A stretch of 10,094 nt of DNA from AWTP1-13 sp044868325 (GTDB taxonomy: Bacteria > Pseudomonadota > Alphaproteobacteria > Rhizobiales > Hyphomicrobiaceae): contig JBIOWI010000375.1 in the NCBI GenBank assembly GCA_044868325.1, positions 1 to 10,094 of the forward strand, written 5' to 3'. The notes under the pieces are model-generated. The model did no database searches and was not told the origin of the DNA. It saw only the letters and a program-made list of their open reading frames with translations. Of this stretch, positions 1-6,169 are shown piece by piece. Position numbers and translations under genes: made by a program. Numbering within the stretch: the first letter of the stretch is position 1; the number at the start of each line of letters is the position of its first letter.

Positions 1-189
1 GTCGCCATTGCGGTCCACGCTCCGAGCACACGGCCTACGGCCCCCACTGGAACAGCGCTCTTTCCGCCGTCGTCCTGACGGGCTCAGGCCCTTTCCTCCG
101 CGGTATGAGAGAATCGCTGAGCTTCGCGGAAACAGTCCGAAACGAAACTGAGGTGTCCGACTGGTGAGCCGCAGGCAAGCGCTGCGCGG

Positions 190-296
190 GTCCCCCTCCC
201 CCTTGTGGGGAGGGGTTAGGGGTGGGGGGACTCCCGATCTTTGAGGTTTGGGATTCCCCCCCAACCCTGTCCCTCCCCCACAAGGGAGGAGGGGAC
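190..296. repeat. Large imperfect palindrome with C/G runs (REP/MITE-like)
   Basis: The arms are about 190-235 and 251-296. Read as reverse complement, the right arm follows the left over nearly its full length: a GTCCCC start, a CTTGTGGGG core, then GGG runs. There are scattered mismatches and a spacer of about 15 nt. A folded copy would be a long GC-rich hairpin. Palindromes with C-runs and a CTTGTGGGG core are, from memory, dispersed repeats in many alphaproteobacterial genomes. No transposase is next to it. Confidence 0.7.
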
Positions 297-310
297 GCTG
301 CGGCGCGCTC

Positions 311-348
311 CGTTTCGTCATCGAGTGTCGGCGCCAGCCGGTGATCGG
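311..348 (+). repeat. Direct repeat copy A (about 38 bp, imperfect)
   Basis: Matches copy B at about 465-501. Both begin CGTT(T)CGTCATCGAG, have a diverged middle of about 10 nt, and share AGCCGGTGATCGG. The copies are some 150 bp apart and lie in DNA with no gene. Confidence 0.45.
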
Positions 349-464
349 CTGAAAACGAAACGCGCGCGGCAGGCGCCGAGGGCAGCCCCAAGCGAAAGCC
401 TCTCCACGCGGGGCTCAACTCCTGCGCGACACTTGAAGTGGCTGCCGATAGGTTGGAGCCCTAC

Positions 465-501
465 CGTTCGTCATCGAGGGATAGGCGAAGCCGGTGATCG
501 G
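465..501 (+). repeat. Direct repeat copy B (about 37 bp, imperfect)
   Basis: Second copy of the sequence at 311-348: CGTTCGTCATCGAG at the left and AGCCGGTGATCGG at the right, with a diverged middle and one base missing from the T run. The function is unknown. It could be a fragment of a dispersed repeat family. Confidence 0.45.
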
Positions 502-602
502 GCGACACCGATTTCCGCCCGCCGATCCGCGATCATGCTTTGCGTCACGCGAACAGCGGATGTGGCGTCGAGCTGCTTCGGAGGCGGCCGGCGCATATCG
601 GC

Positions 603-1523
603 CTATGCGGCTCTTCGATCTCCGGACGGACGGCCGCCGCCGCGCACAAAATCGATGAACGCGCGCAGCGGGGGCGGCAGCTGCCTGCGGCTTGGATAAT
701 AGAGATAGAACCCGGGGAAGGGCGGCGTCCATTCCTCGAGCAAGCGCACCAGGTCGCCCGATTGCAGGAGTGGCCGTACGTAGTATTCGAACAGATAGGC
801 GATACCCAGGCCATCGGCCGCCGCCCTTGTGGCGACGACGGGCTCGGTCGCGAGCAGCGGCCCTTCAACTGCCACTTCCAGCTTCTCATGACCGCGCTCG
901 AACTCCCAGCGGTAGAGGCTCATGTCCGTCGGCCAGCGGAAATTGATGCAGCGGTGGTGGCGAAGCTCGCGCGGCGTTCGGGGCGCCCCGAACCGTTGCA
1001 GATAGCTGGGCGCCGCCACCACCATCATCTCCAGCTCATCGCCAAGCTTCACGGCCACCATGTCCTTCTCGACCATCTCGCCGAGACGGATGCCGGCGTC
1101 GAAGCGTTCCGCCACGATGTCGACGAGCCTGTCCTCGACCACGATGTCCAAGGTCACGTCGGGGTAGGCCGCAAGAAAAGGGGCGGCAATGGGCGCGAGG
1201 CACTGTAGCGCGGCCATCCTGGGCGCATTCAAGCGCAGCGACCCCGAAGGCTTGTCGCGCAGCGTCAGGACGTCGGCCACCGCCGCATCGACATCCGCCA
1301 GGGCGGGCACGAGCCGCGAGAGAAGCCTTGCCCCAGCCTCGCTGGGAGCCACGCTCCTGGTGGTGCGGTTCAGAAGCCTGAGCCCCAGGCGCTCCTCCAG
1401 AGCGCGAATGGTCTGGCTGAGCGCCGACGGGGAGACGCCGAGCCTCGCCGCCGCGCGCGCAAAGCTGCCTTCCTCTGCAATCGTGGCGAAGGCGCGGAGA
1501 TCGGCATAGTCGCTGCCGCGCAT
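603..1523 (-). CDS. LysR-family transcriptional regulator
   Basis: A 306-residue protein, the usual length for the LysR family. The N-terminal 60-65 residues form the typical winged helix-turn-helix (LRAFATIAEEGSFARAAARL, then GVSPSALSQTIRALEERLGL and RLLNRTTRSVAPSEAG). Residues from about 90 form the periplasmic-binding-protein-like effector domain. The ATG at 1523 is preceded by GGAG with about 7 nt spacing, and the protein begins just ahead of the helix-turn-helix as expected. It is transcribed divergently from the aldo/keto reductase across a 105-bp gap containing a 19-bp palindrome, so that reductase is its most likely target. In LysR proteins of this kind, autoregulation and effector-dependent activation are usual. 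The effector cannot be read from the sequence. Confidence 0.93.
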   Translation of the reverse strand: MRGSDYADLRAFATIAEEGSFARAAARLGVSPSALSQTIRALEERLGLRLLNRTTRSVAPSEAGARLLSRLVPALADVDAAVADVLTLRDKPSGSLRLNAPRMAALQCLAPIAAPFLAAYPDVTLDIVVEDRLVDIVAERFDAGIRLGEMVEKDMVAVKLGDELEMMVVAAPSYLQRFGAPRTPRELRHHRCINFRWPTDMSLYRWEFERGHEKLEVAVEGPLLATEPVVATRAAADGLGIAYLFEYYVRPLLQSGDLVRLLEEWTPPFPGFYLYYPSRRQLPPPLRAFIDFVRGGGRPSGDRRAA

Positions 1524-1550
1524 TATGTACTCCAGCTACACAAGCTGCTC

Positions 1551-1569
1551 AGATAATGCACGATTATCT
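1551..1569. promoter_or_regulatory. Probable LysR operator (palindrome)
   Basis: AGATAAT-GCACG-ATTATCT: perfect 7-bp arms around a 5-nt spacer. It contains the T-N11-A pattern of LysR boxes (TAATGCACGATTA). It lies in the only gap shared by the LysR gene and the divergent aldo/keto reductase, 28 bp from the regulator's start and 59 bp from the reductase's start. Binding by this regulator is an inference from position and symmetry. Confidence 0.6.
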
Positions 1570-1628
1570 CATGAGTGAAAAGTTTCCATTCTCCGCTCCA
1601 TCGAACTTTCGAGACGGAGACGACCCCC

Positions 1629-2726
1629 ATGACAACCCAAATGACCACCAAGCGTTCTCTCGACAGCTATCGCCTTCTCGGCCGCTCGGGCCTGCGCATC
1701 TCGCCGCTCGCGCTCGGCACCATGACCTTCGGCACCGACTGGGGCTGGGGCGCGGACGAGAAGGAGGCCCGCCGCATCTTCGATGCCTACGTAGATCGCG
1801 GCGGCAATTTCATCGATACGGCCAACCAATACACGAACGGCACGTCGGAGCAGCTCGTGGGCACCTTCGCGGGCGACAGGCGCGACCGGCTGGTGATCGC
1901 CACGAAGTACACGCTGACGCTGCGGCCGGACGATCCCAATGCGGGCGGCAATCATCGCAAGAGCATGATGCAGTCGGTGGAGGCGAGCCTGCAGCGGCTT
2001 CGGACCGACTACCTCGACCTCCTCTATCTCCATGCCTGGGACTTCACCACGCCGGTCGAGGAGATCCTGCGCGGGATGGACGATCTCGTGCGCCAGGGCA
2101 AGGTGCTCTATGTCGGCATCTCGGACGCGCCGGCCTGGCAGGTCTCGCGCATGCAGACCATCGCCGACCTGCGCGGCTGGTCGCCGCTCGTTGCCCTCCA
2201 GGTCGAGTACAGCCTGATCGAGCGCACCGTCGAGCGCGACCTCATTCCCATGGCGCGCGAGATGGGGCTCGGTGTCATTCCGTGGTCGCCGCTCGCCAGC
2301 GGCGTGCTGGCCGGCAAGTACACCAAGGCCGATCTCGACCACGGCACCTCGGCGGAGCCTGCGGGCACGCGCAAGAACGTCGCCGCCGCCAACAACTCCC
2401 TCACCCCGCGCAGCCTCGCCATTGCCGATGTGGTGAAGGCCGTCGCGGCGGAATCGGGCCGCACGCCCTCGCAGGTGGCCATCGCCTGGACTCTCCTCAA
2501 CCCTGGCGTCGCCGCTCCCATCATGGGAGTGCGCACCTTCGCGCAGCTCGAGGACAACCTGCGGGCGCTCGAGGTCGACCTCACCGACGACCAGCGCCGG
2601 CGACTGGATGCGGCAAGCGCCATCGAGCTCGGCTTCCCGCACGACTTCCTGCAGAGGCCCATGCCGCGCAAGGTCATCTTCGGCGACGTGACCATCGCAC
2701 CAAGGGTGTCAGACCTCTGGGTCTGA
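1629..2726 (+). CDS. Aldo/keto reductase (NAD(P)H-dependent)
   Basis: A 365-residue soluble oxidoreductase of the aldo/keto reductase superfamily, (alpha/beta)8 barrel type, which reduces aldehydes or ketones with NAD(P)H. It starts with the family signature YRLLGRSGLRISPLALGTMT. The catalytic tetrad is visible: D63 and Y68 (FIDTANQYTNG), K93 (IATKYT) and H135 (LLYLHAWD). Cofactor-site segments are present at VIPWSPLASGVLAGKY and towards the end (PIMGVRTFAQLEDNL). I chose the ATG at 1629 because GGAG lies upstream and the protein then begins just ahead of the barrel. An in-frame ATG at 1575 would add 18 unrelated residues and sits almost in the operator. The last seven codons (RVSDLWV) and the stop come from a palindromic repeat, so the natural C-terminus was probably replaced. 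The physiological substrate is unknown. Confidence 0.93.
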   Translation: MTTQMTTKRSLDSYRLLGRSGLRISPLALGTMTFGTDWGWGADEKEARRIFDAYVDRGGNFIDTANQYTNGTSEQLVGTFAGDRRDRLVIATKYTLTLRPDDPNAGGNHRKSMMQSVEASLQRLRTDYLDLLYLHAWDFTTPVEEILRGMDDLVRQGKVLYVGISDAPAWQVSRMQTIADLRGWSPLVALQVEYSLIERTVERDLIPMAREMGLGVIPWSPLASGVLAGKYTKADLDHGTSAEPAGTRKNVAAANNSLTPRSLAIADVVKAVAAESGRTPSQVAIAWTLLNPGVAAPIMGVRTFAQLEDNLRALEVDLTDDQRRRLDAASAIELGFPHDFLQRPMPRKVIFGDVTIAPRVSDLWV

Positions 2727-2730
2727 CACC
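2705..2730. repeat. REP-like palindrome, copy 1 (over AKR stop codon)
   Basis: GGTGTCAGACC, TCTG, GGTCTGACACC: a perfect 11-bp stem with a 4-nt loop. The TGA of the aldo/keto reductase (2724-2726) is inside the right arm. It has a close relative, roughly in inverted orientation, at 2781-2807. Such GGTGTC(A/T)GACC palindromes are, from memory, widespread extragenic repeats in Proteobacteria. Between convergent genes it could also act as a transcription stop or RNA-stabilising hairpin, although no T-run follows. Confidence 0.8.
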
Positions 2731-2780
2731 ATAACACCGACGCTGTTGTTGGGCTCAGCGCTTCAAAGCGTTTGCGCAAC

Positions 2781-2807
2781 GGTGTCTGACCCAGAGGGTC
2801 AGACACC
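2781..2807. repeat. REP-like palindrome, copy 2 (over ligase alpha stop codon)
   Basis: GGTGTCTGACCC, AGA, GGGTCAGACACC: a perfect 12-bp stem with a 3-nt loop. The stop codon of the convergent ligase alpha-subunit gene (2799-2801 on the minus strand) lies in the right arm. Copies 1 and 2 share a CCAGAGG centre when one is reverse-complemented, so the pair, with about 50 bp between them, resembles a REPIN-type doublet. Confidence 0.8.
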
Positions 2808-3683
2808 TGCCCGTCGCAGCGCCTCGCGCATCAGCTCGCCGACGTTGTGGGCGTTGGGTGCGATCAGCACGCCCGCCTGGCGCAGAGCCTCGATCTTGTG
2901 GTGGGCGGAGCCGGTGCGCTCACTGGTGAAGGCGCCGGCGTGGCCCATGCGGCGCAGCCGCGGTGCGTGCCGCCCGGCGACCAGCGCGACGATGGGCTTC
3001 TTCGGCCGCTGGCGGAGGATGGTCTCCGCCGCCTGCTCCTCGTCCGAGCCGCCGATCTCGCCGATCAGGATCAAGCCCTCGGTCTCGTCGTCCTTGTCGA
3101 ACAGCTCGACGCACTGGGCCAGCGTGAGCCCGTGCACCGGATCGCCGCCCACGCCCACCGTTGTCGATTGGCCGAGGCCGGCCCTCGTCACCTGCGCCAC
3201 GATCTCGCTGGTGAGCGACGCCGAACGCGAGGCGATGCCGATGCCGCCCTTCCGGGCGCTGGTCGTCGCCATCACCCCCAGCTGCGCCACGCCCGGCGCC
3301 AGCACGCCCTGCGAGTTGGGGCCGACGAGGCGCGTGCGCGAGCCGTCGAGGGCCTGGCGCACCCGCACCATGTCGAGGAACGGCACGCGCTCGGTCACGC
3401 ACACCACCAGCGGCACACCCGCCCGGATCGCCTCGATCATGGCCGCGGCGGCCCGGTCGGGCGGCACGAACACCAGGCTGGCGTTGGCGCCTGTGGCCGT
3501 CACCGCCTCGGCCACCGTGTCGAACACCGGCAGGTCGAGATGCCGGCCGCCGCCCTTGCTTGGCGTGACGCCCCCGACGATGCGGGTGCCATAGTTGAGC
3601 ATGCGGCGGACGTGGAAGGTGGCGGCCCGCCCCGTCATGCCTTGACAGATCGCACGCGTCTCGCGACCAACGAGGATAGCCAT
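2799..3683 (-). CDS. Acyl-CoA ligase alpha subunit (SucD/MtkB-like; malate/succinate-CoA ligase)
   Basis: A 294-residue alpha subunit of an ADP-forming acid-CoA ligase, the length of SucD and MtkB. It has the N-terminal CoA-binding Rossmann domain (AICQGMTGRAATFH; GTRIVGGVTPSKGG) and a ligase domain with GEIGGSDEEQAA. The phosphohistidine motif RMGHAGAF contains H248, which carries the phosphate during catalysis. In the family the alpha subunit binds CoA and the beta subunit binds nucleotide and acid. Compared with E. coli SucD, the PNCPG loop reads PNSQG (122-126) and SRSGTLTYE reads SRSASLTSE, so contacts near CoA and substrate have changed. The start at 3683 has GGAGAG about 6-8 nt upstream. 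It overlaps the beta-subunit gene by 49 nt, which suggests translational coupling. Beside hydroxymethyltransferase and serine-glyoxylate aminotransferase genes, malate thiokinase is more attractive than a housekeeping succinyl-CoA synthetase, but this is inference. Confidence 0.85.
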   Translation of the reverse strand: MAILVGRETRAICQGMTGRAATFHVRRMLNYGTRIVGGVTPSKGGGRHLDLPVFDTVAEAVTATGANASLVFVPPDRAAAAMIEAIRAGVPLVVCVTERVPFLDMVRVRQALDGSRTRLVGPNSQGVLAPGVAQLGVMATTSARKGGIGIASRSASLTSEIVAQVTRAGLGQSTTVGVGGDPVHGLTLAQCVELFDKDDETEGLILIGEIGGSDEEQAAETILRQRPKKPIVALVAGRHAPRLRRMGHAGAFTSERTGSAHHKIEALRQAGVLIAPNAHNVGELMREALRRAGV

Positions 3684-4873
3684 GAGGAACTCTCCGCTCT
3701 CGCGCACGCCACCGCCTTCCGCGCCCCCTCCCAGGGGGTGCCGCAGGCGATGTAAGGAACGCCCGTATTGTGCAGCACCGTCCTGGCGAACTCGGCATGG
3801 TTGCCGGCCATTGAGATGACGATGGGGATGTCGCGCGTGGGGCGGTGCCGCATGGCGATGCCGATGCCCTCGGCGATGGTATCGCACGGCTGCATGCCGC
3901 CGCCGTGGACGTTGACCAGGATCGACCGAACGGCAGGATTGTCGAGGATCAGCCGGAAGCCGCGGGCGATGTCCAGGCTGGTGGCGGTCGTGCGGATGTC
4001 CATGAAGTTGGCGGGCTTTCCACCGGCGTCGCACACTAGGTCGAGGGTGGCGAGCGCCAGCCCGGCGCCGTTCACCAGCACGCCGATATCGCCCGACATG
4101 CGGATGTAGTTGATCTGGTGGTGCTGCGCCTCCAGCTCAACGGGATCGCTCTCGTCCCGCTCCATGTAGTCGCGCAGCGCCCGCAGGTCGGCGTGGCGGA
4201 ACAGGGCGTTGTCGTCGATGCTGAGCTTGGCGTCGAGCGCGATCAGCCGGCCGCCGGCGGTGAGCGCCAGCGGATTGACCTCGATCAGCGTGGCATCGAG
4301 CCCCACGAACGCCGCGGCGAGCTGCCGGAACAGCTGCGCGGCCGCCGCTAGCGCGGCGCCGTCGAGGTCGATGCGGGCTGCGAGACCGGCAAAGTCGCCG
4401 TCCACGGTATGATCGCCGCGAAGGGTGAGGGGGATGCTCCGGACGATGTCGGGATCGTGCTCCGCCCGGTCCTCGATGTTCTCGCCGCCGTGCGCGCTGG
4501 CGAGCGCCAGGGGCCGCCCCGAGACCCGGTCGAGCAGGACCGCGGCGTAGAGCTGCCGGGCCGCCTCCATCGCCTCCTCCACATAGACCCACTTGACCAG
4601 AGCGCCGCCTTCCGGCGTCTGCGGTGTGACGATCCTCCGGCCGAGCAGCGCGCCGGCCTCCGCGGCCGCGGCGCGAGGCGTATCGGCAAAGCGCACGCCG
4701 CCGTGCCTGGCCCGGTCTCCGGCCCTGATCTGCGCCTTGACGACGAAGCGTGGCCCGCCGAGGCCCTCCGCGGCCCTCTCGGCATCGGCGGCCGACTCGA
4801 CGACCCGCCCCCCGGGGGTCTCGATCCCGAAACGCTCCAGCAGCTCCTTGGCCTGGAATTCGTGCAGGTCCAT
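3635..4873 (-). CDS. Acyl-CoA ligase beta subunit, ATP-grasp (SucC/MtkA-like; malate/succinate-CoA ligase)
   Basis: A 412-residue beta subunit, somewhat longer than the roughly 390 usual for SucC/MtkA. It begins MDLHEFQAKELLERFGI, the family signature. The ATP-grasp domain follows (FVVKAQIRAG near 43-52; metal-site segment IEVNPLALT near 197-205; LDAKLSIDDNALFRH near 213-227), then the C-terminal CoA-ligase domain (VNGAGLALATLD near 267-278). Key loops are altered: the usual GGRGK nucleotide loop reads GDRAR, the usual FLDVGGGA reads FMDIRTTA, and the usual FGGIxRCD substrate loop reads HGGGMQPCD. I start at 4873 because the protein then opens exactly at the family signature and GAGG lies upstream; an in-frame ATG at 4900 has no visible ribosome site. 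The last 20 or so residues after ARKAVACARA are Ser/Arg-rich and lie largely in the overlap with the alpha gene. Malyl-CoA synthesis is likely from context but not proven. Confidence 0.85.
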   Translation of the reverse strand: MDLHEFQAKELLERFGIETPGGRVVESAADAERAAEGLGGPRFVVKAQIRAGDRARHGGVRFADTPRAAAAEAGALLGRRIVTPQTPEGGALVKWVYVEEAMEAARQLYAAVLLDRVSGRPLALASAHGGENIEDRAEHDPDIVRSIPLTLRGDHTVDGDFAGLAARIDLDGAALAAAAQLFRQLAAAFVGLDATLIEVNPLALTAGGRLIALDAKLSIDDNALFRHADLRALRDYMERDESDPVELEAQHHQINYIRMSGDIGVLVNGAGLALATLDLVCDAGGKPANFMDIRTTATSLDIARGFRLILDNPAVRSILVNVHGGGMQPCDTIAEGIGIAMRHRPTRDIPIVISMAGNHAEFARTVLHNTGVPYIACGTPWEGARKAVACARAESSSWLSSLVARRVRSVKA

Positions 4874-4947
4874 GTGCGTCGCCTCGCCTGGGGTGGTCAT
4901 CCAAGGCGGACAGGTCGTCTGTCCGGCTCTGATGCCTCCCTTATGAT

Positions 4948-4964
4948 TGGCATATGGTATACCA
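4948..4964 (-). promoter_or_regulatory. Shared TGGTATACnnnATGCCA element upstream of ligase operon
   Basis: On the minus strand this reads TGGTATAC-CAT-ATGCCA, 74 nt before the ligase beta-subunit start. The same element in the same orientation precedes glyA at 6170-6186. It is a loose inverted repeat (TGGTAT/ATGCCA), with a perfect TGGTATACCA palindrome inside (4955-4964). TATACC could serve as a -10, with TTGCGC 18 nt upstream as a -35, so it may be promoter, operator, or an operator over the -10. Confidence 0.6.
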
Positions 4965-5003
4965 ACATAGGACTAACCCGCGCAACCCGAAATGGCAAGC
5001 ACG

Positions 5004-5018
5004 CGGAATGCAATTCCA
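5004..5018 (-). promoter_or_regulatory. IclR-box-like palindrome upstream of ligase operon
   Basis: On the minus strand: TGGAATTGCATTCCG, with GGAAT/ATTCC arms. It resembles the E. coli IclR consensus (TGGAAATnATTTCCA). It is 39 nt upstream of the TGGTATAC element and 130 nt upstream of the beta-subunit start. A better copy lies before glyA at 6136-6150. Confidence 0.5.
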
Positions 5019-5023
5019 AGGTC

Positions 5024-5050
5024 GGTGTCTGGCACACTGGGTCAGACGCC
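5024..5050. repeat. REP-like palindrome, copy 3 (degenerate)
   Basis: GGTGTCTG at the left and CAGACGCC at the right pair over 8 positions, including one G-T wobble, around an 11-nt loop containing ACACTGGG. It is a diverged relative of the copies at 2705-2730 and 2781-2807. It sits between the IclR stop codon and the ligase promoter region, where it could limit readthrough from the IclR gene. Confidence 0.65.
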
Positions 5051-5095
5051 GTAGCTCCAACGCTGCAGTGGGAGCCCGGTTGCAATCAGTAACAC

Positions 5096-5920
5096 CTATC
5101 TCGGTGCCATGCCGCCGACGCGGTCCGTCAGCTCTGCCGCGGCGCGCTTCACCCGGGGGCCGAGCTCGCCGAGACGCTCGTCGGTCAGGCGAATGGAGGG
5201 GCCCGACACGGACAAGGCGCCGATCACCTCGGCATGCTCGTTGAACACCGGCGCGCCGACGCAGCGCAGGCCATCGGCCCGCTCCTCGTCGTCGATGGCC
5301 CAGCCGCGCCTTCGCGTCAGGGCCAGATCTGCGAGCAGCGCCTGTGGATCGACGATGGTGCGCTCCGTCAGCTTCGGCAGGCCCACGCGATGCAGGATCT
5401 TGGTCACCTCCGCCTTCGGCAGCCAAGCCAGGATGGCCTTGCCGAGGCTGGAGGCATGCAGCGGCCCGCGCGCGCCGGGCCGATGGAAGGCCCGGATCGC
5501 GTGGTGGCTCTCGAGCTGGGAGACGAACACCACACTGCCGTCGTTCTCGATCCCGAGATTGGCGGTCTCCCCGCTGGCCGCCATCAGATCGCGCATGACG
5601 CCGCGGCCGACATCGACCAGCTTGCGGTTGCGCAGGAAGGCGCTGCCGATCTTGAAGGCCTTGACCCCGATCAGATAGCCGCGGCGGGCCTCGTCGCACT
5701 GCACGAAGCCGGCGGCTTTCAGCGTGGCCAGGATGCGGTGCGCGGTCGAAGGGGCGATGCCGGCGCGCTGGGCGATGCTGGTGAGGGACAGCCCGTCCGC
5801 CTGAGCGATGATCTCGATGAGCGCCAGGCCGCGATCCAGCGCCTGAACCGAGCCCGGCTGCTGGCGGCCGAAGTCCTCCTCGCCCGCAGGCACTCGCGTC
5901 AACCTTGGTCGCCCCGCCAT
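5096..5920 (-). CDS. IclR-family transcriptional regulator
   Basis: A 274-residue regulator. Residues of about 22-80 form the IclR winged helix-turn-helix (SVQALDRGLALIEIIAQ, then LSLTSIAQRAGIAPSTAHRI and LATLKAAGFV). Residues of about 95-270 form the effector domain, with the family hallmark LHASSLGKAILAWLP near 154-167 and the late segment GAPVFNEHAEVIGALSVSGP. I start at the ATG at 5920, preceded by AAGGGA at suitable spacing; the frame stays open further upstream but then runs through the tandem repeats and the glyA promoter. It is divergent from glyA and directly upstream of the ligase operon. IclR-box-like palindromes stand in front of both. Members of this family often sense small organic acids such as glyoxylate or pyruvate, so glyoxylate is a reasonable guess for the effector. 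Activator or repressor cannot be told. Confidence 0.92.
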   Translation of the reverse strand: MAGRPRLTRVPAGEEDFGRQQPGSVQALDRGLALIEIIAQADGLSLTSIAQRAGIAPSTAHRILATLKAAGFVQCDEARRGYLIGVKAFKIGSAFLRNRKLVDVGRGVMRDLMAASGETANLGIENDGSVVFVSQLESHHAIRAFHRPGARGPLHASSLGKAILAWLPKAEVTKILHRVGLPKLTERTIVDPQALLADLALTRRRGWAIDDEERADGLRCVGAPVFNEHAEVIGALSVSGPSIRLTDERLGELGPRVKRAAAELTDRVGGMAPR

Positions 5921-5963
5921 CGTCCCATCCCTTCCAGCTTGCTGCGAGCCCTTCCACGGGGGA

Positions 5964-5987
5964 CATGGCCACGCAAGCATGGCCACG
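5964..5987 (+). repeat. Short direct repeat CATGGCCACG x2
   Basis: CATGGCCACG occurs at 5964-5973 and 5978-5987, just upstream of the IclR start on its leader side. No function is evident; it may be replication slippage. Confidence 0.4.
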
Positions 5988-6063
5988 GGGGCATGCGCCC
6001 AAGAGTCGGTCGCCGGTGCACTCGCACACCCTCGTGCGGGGTCTCGCAGGGGTCCATGCCGGA

Positions 6064-6099
6064 CTTGCCCGAAACCTGGCCCGAAGCCTGGCCCGAAGC
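6064..6099 (+). repeat. 12-bp tandem repeat, three units
   Basis: CTTGCCCGAAAC, CTGGCCCGAAGC, CTGGCCCGAAGC in tandem, followed by a partial TGCCCG. It lies in the IclR-glyA intergenic region (5921-6218), midway between the IclR start and the glyA operator. Confidence 0.7.
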
Positions 6100-6135
6100 T
6101 GCCCGTGCATCGGCGCGGCATCTGGTAGCACAGAC

Positions 6136-6150
6136 TGGAAACGATTTCCA
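6136..6150 (+). promoter_or_regulatory. IclR-box-like operator upstream of glyA
   Basis: TGGAAACGATTTCCA: perfect 6-bp arms (TGGAAA/TTTCCA) around CGA. It is very close to the E. coli IclR consensus TGGAAATnATTTCCA. It lies between the IclR gene and glyA, 68 nt before the glyA start and immediately upstream of a possible -35 (TTGCGT at 6151). From there the IclR protein could control both glyA and its own gene. This is the strongest operator candidate in the window. Confidence 0.7.
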
Positions 6151-6169
6151 TTGCGTGCCGCCGCAGCTC

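Larger units (their letters stand above)
1..602. other. Gene-free repeat-rich region
   Basis: No convincing gene is visible in these 602 bases. Open frames crossing it run through the G/C-run palindrome at 190-296 and encode low-complexity Pro/Gly-rich peptides, as expected for repeat DNA. It holds that palindrome and two related copies of a roughly 38-bp sequence (near 311-348 and 465-501). Positions 1-180 and 510-602 show nothing I can name. The LysR gene ends at 603, so this is its downstream side. Confidence 0.65.

Noticed and set aside
35..418. A 127-codon minus-strand frame upstream of the LysR gene
   Set aside because: It reads straight through the G/C-run palindrome, giving Pro/Gly-rich repeats; no family is recognisable.
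1572..1594. TGAAAAGTTTCCA near the aldo/keto reductase promoter as a further IclR box
   Set aside because: The symmetry is poor (13 nt, mismatched arm) and the region is already explained by the LysR operator.
1575..1628. Upstream ATG extending the aldo/keto reductase by 18 residues
   Set aside because: The added residues do not belong to the family, the codon is only a few bases from the operator palindrome, and the ATG at 1629 fits the normal N-terminus.
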